From Epiperipatus broadwayi (Eukaryota; Onychophora; Udeonychophora; Euonychophora; Peripatidae): a DNA stretch of 64,000 nt. The number at the start of each line of letters is the position of its first letter. The first letter of the stretch is position 1. Under the pieces are notes generated by a model. It was given only the letters and a program-made list of their open reading frames with translations. It had not been told where the DNA came from and did no database searches. The stretch spans positions 62,001-126,000 of the forward strand of contig JAQFVV010000353.1 in assembly GCA_028023455.1 (NCBI GenBank), written 5' to 3'. Positions 63,456 to 64,000 of this stretch are shown here, in pieces. Made by a program: the position numbers and the translations under genes.

Positions 63456-63938
63456 ATGTCAATAACTCAAAAGTTACAATTTGTTTTTGTTTCATTTGGA
63501 AAATGATAAACAAATGTTTTAGACCATTTTAAATGTATTTTTTGACAAATTACAAATTATTTTGATAAATATGTTAAAAATAAAATTATTTTAGAAAAAT
63601 AGTTAAGACTTTAACAAAAATTACAAAAATTATTTGCTTTTTCTGCAATGTAAACAAATCATGTTGTCATCCAAAACGTTTTGGTTGGTGAGTAAGATGT
63701 CAATAAATCAAAAGTTACGATTTGTTTTTGTTTCATTTGGAAAATGATAAACGAATGTTTTAGACAATTTTAAACGTATTTTTTGACAAATTACAAATTA
63801 TTTTGATGAAATATGCTAAAAATAAAATTATTTTAGAAAAATAGTTAAGACTTTAACAAAAATTACAAAAAATATTTGCTTTTTCTGCAATGTAAACAAA
63901 TAATGTCGTCATCCAAAACGTTTTGGTCGGTGAGTAAG
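63456..63938. repeat. 241-bp direct tandem duplication
   Basis: ATGTCAATAA.TCAAAAGTTAC begins at 63456 and again at 63697. The two units match nearly base for base through TTTTTGACAAATTACAAATT and CCAAAACGTTTTGGT.GGTGAG. Few differences imply a recent duplication. The array may be longer outside the window but stops changing unit at 63938. Confidence 0.9.
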
Positions 63939-64000
63939 ATTTTGTTTTAGATTTACTGCTTGCAAATATTTTTACAATTATAAAGAGAAATTCATTTTTG

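Noticed and set aside
63223-63465. 80-residue frame with four cysteines
   Set aside because: No zinc-finger spacing or family motif, and it ends inside the tandem duplication. Mentioned under the region entry but not called as a gene.

Overview
The window looks like non-genic chromosomal DNA from a very AT-rich invertebrate animal. By eye it is roughly 70-75% A+T, with poly-A/T runs, TA/TTA/TATC microsatellites and no bacterial features such as operons or ribosome binding sites. The combination of Jockey-like, L1/Tx1-like and RTE-like LINEs, Penelope-like elements (PLEs), mariner, hAT, tRNA-derived SINEs and many fold-back/MITE-like elements fits a metazoan. The species cannot be fixed from sequence alone. 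I found no convincing host protein-coding gene. Every recognisable coding stretch belongs to a transposable element, and all of them are broken.

0-16 kb: a tail-to-tail cluster of LINE remnants separated by (ATT)n arrays. These are a Jockey-like LINE (+), an ORF1-bearing L1/Tx1-like element lacking most of ORF2 (-), and a 5'-truncated L1/Tx1-like ORF2 (-). They are followed by a complete short non-autonomous LTR element (TRIM-like, 7319-8997) with a matching 5-bp target duplication, a hammerhead-like motif (9.2 kb), a 1.2-kb inverted pair of PLE GIY-YIG fragments (11.25-12.44 kb), SINE relics, and a 340-bp pure (TAA)n array.

16-45 kb: mostly featureless AT-rich DNA holding an RTE 3' fragment (18.7 kb), a tRNA-like retroposon with a 16-bp target duplication (25.8 kb), an RTE copy with an internal inversion typical of twin priming (27.1-28.2 kb), copies of a palindromic MITE, a small hairpin element present twice, a LINE C-terminal fragment (33.9 kb), a (TATC)n/(TACC)n array (35.6 kb), an internally deleted mariner (38.4-39.0 kb), a diverged ~80-87-bp tandem array, a hAT transposase remnant (39.7-40.5 kb) and several fold-back elements (41-44 kb).

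45-64 kb: an RTE relic (-), a GC-rich orphan repeat (50.2-50.6 kb), another RTE 3' end (51.3 kb), and then a PLE cluster. In that cluster a degenerate PLE (+, 52.3-53.25 kb) and a longer chimeric PLE (-, 54.87-57.2 kb) point toward each other across a 339-bp repeat that has switched strand to make a ~750-bp palindrome. After that come a three-copy SINE family, a CpG-containing promoter-like patch (58.5 kb), the cleanest palindromic MITE copy (59.6 kb) and a 241-bp tandem duplication at the right edge.

Nothing here acts as a gene system. The interest lies in the record of element integration: twin priming, target duplications, strand switching, tail-microsatellite seeding and element chimerism.
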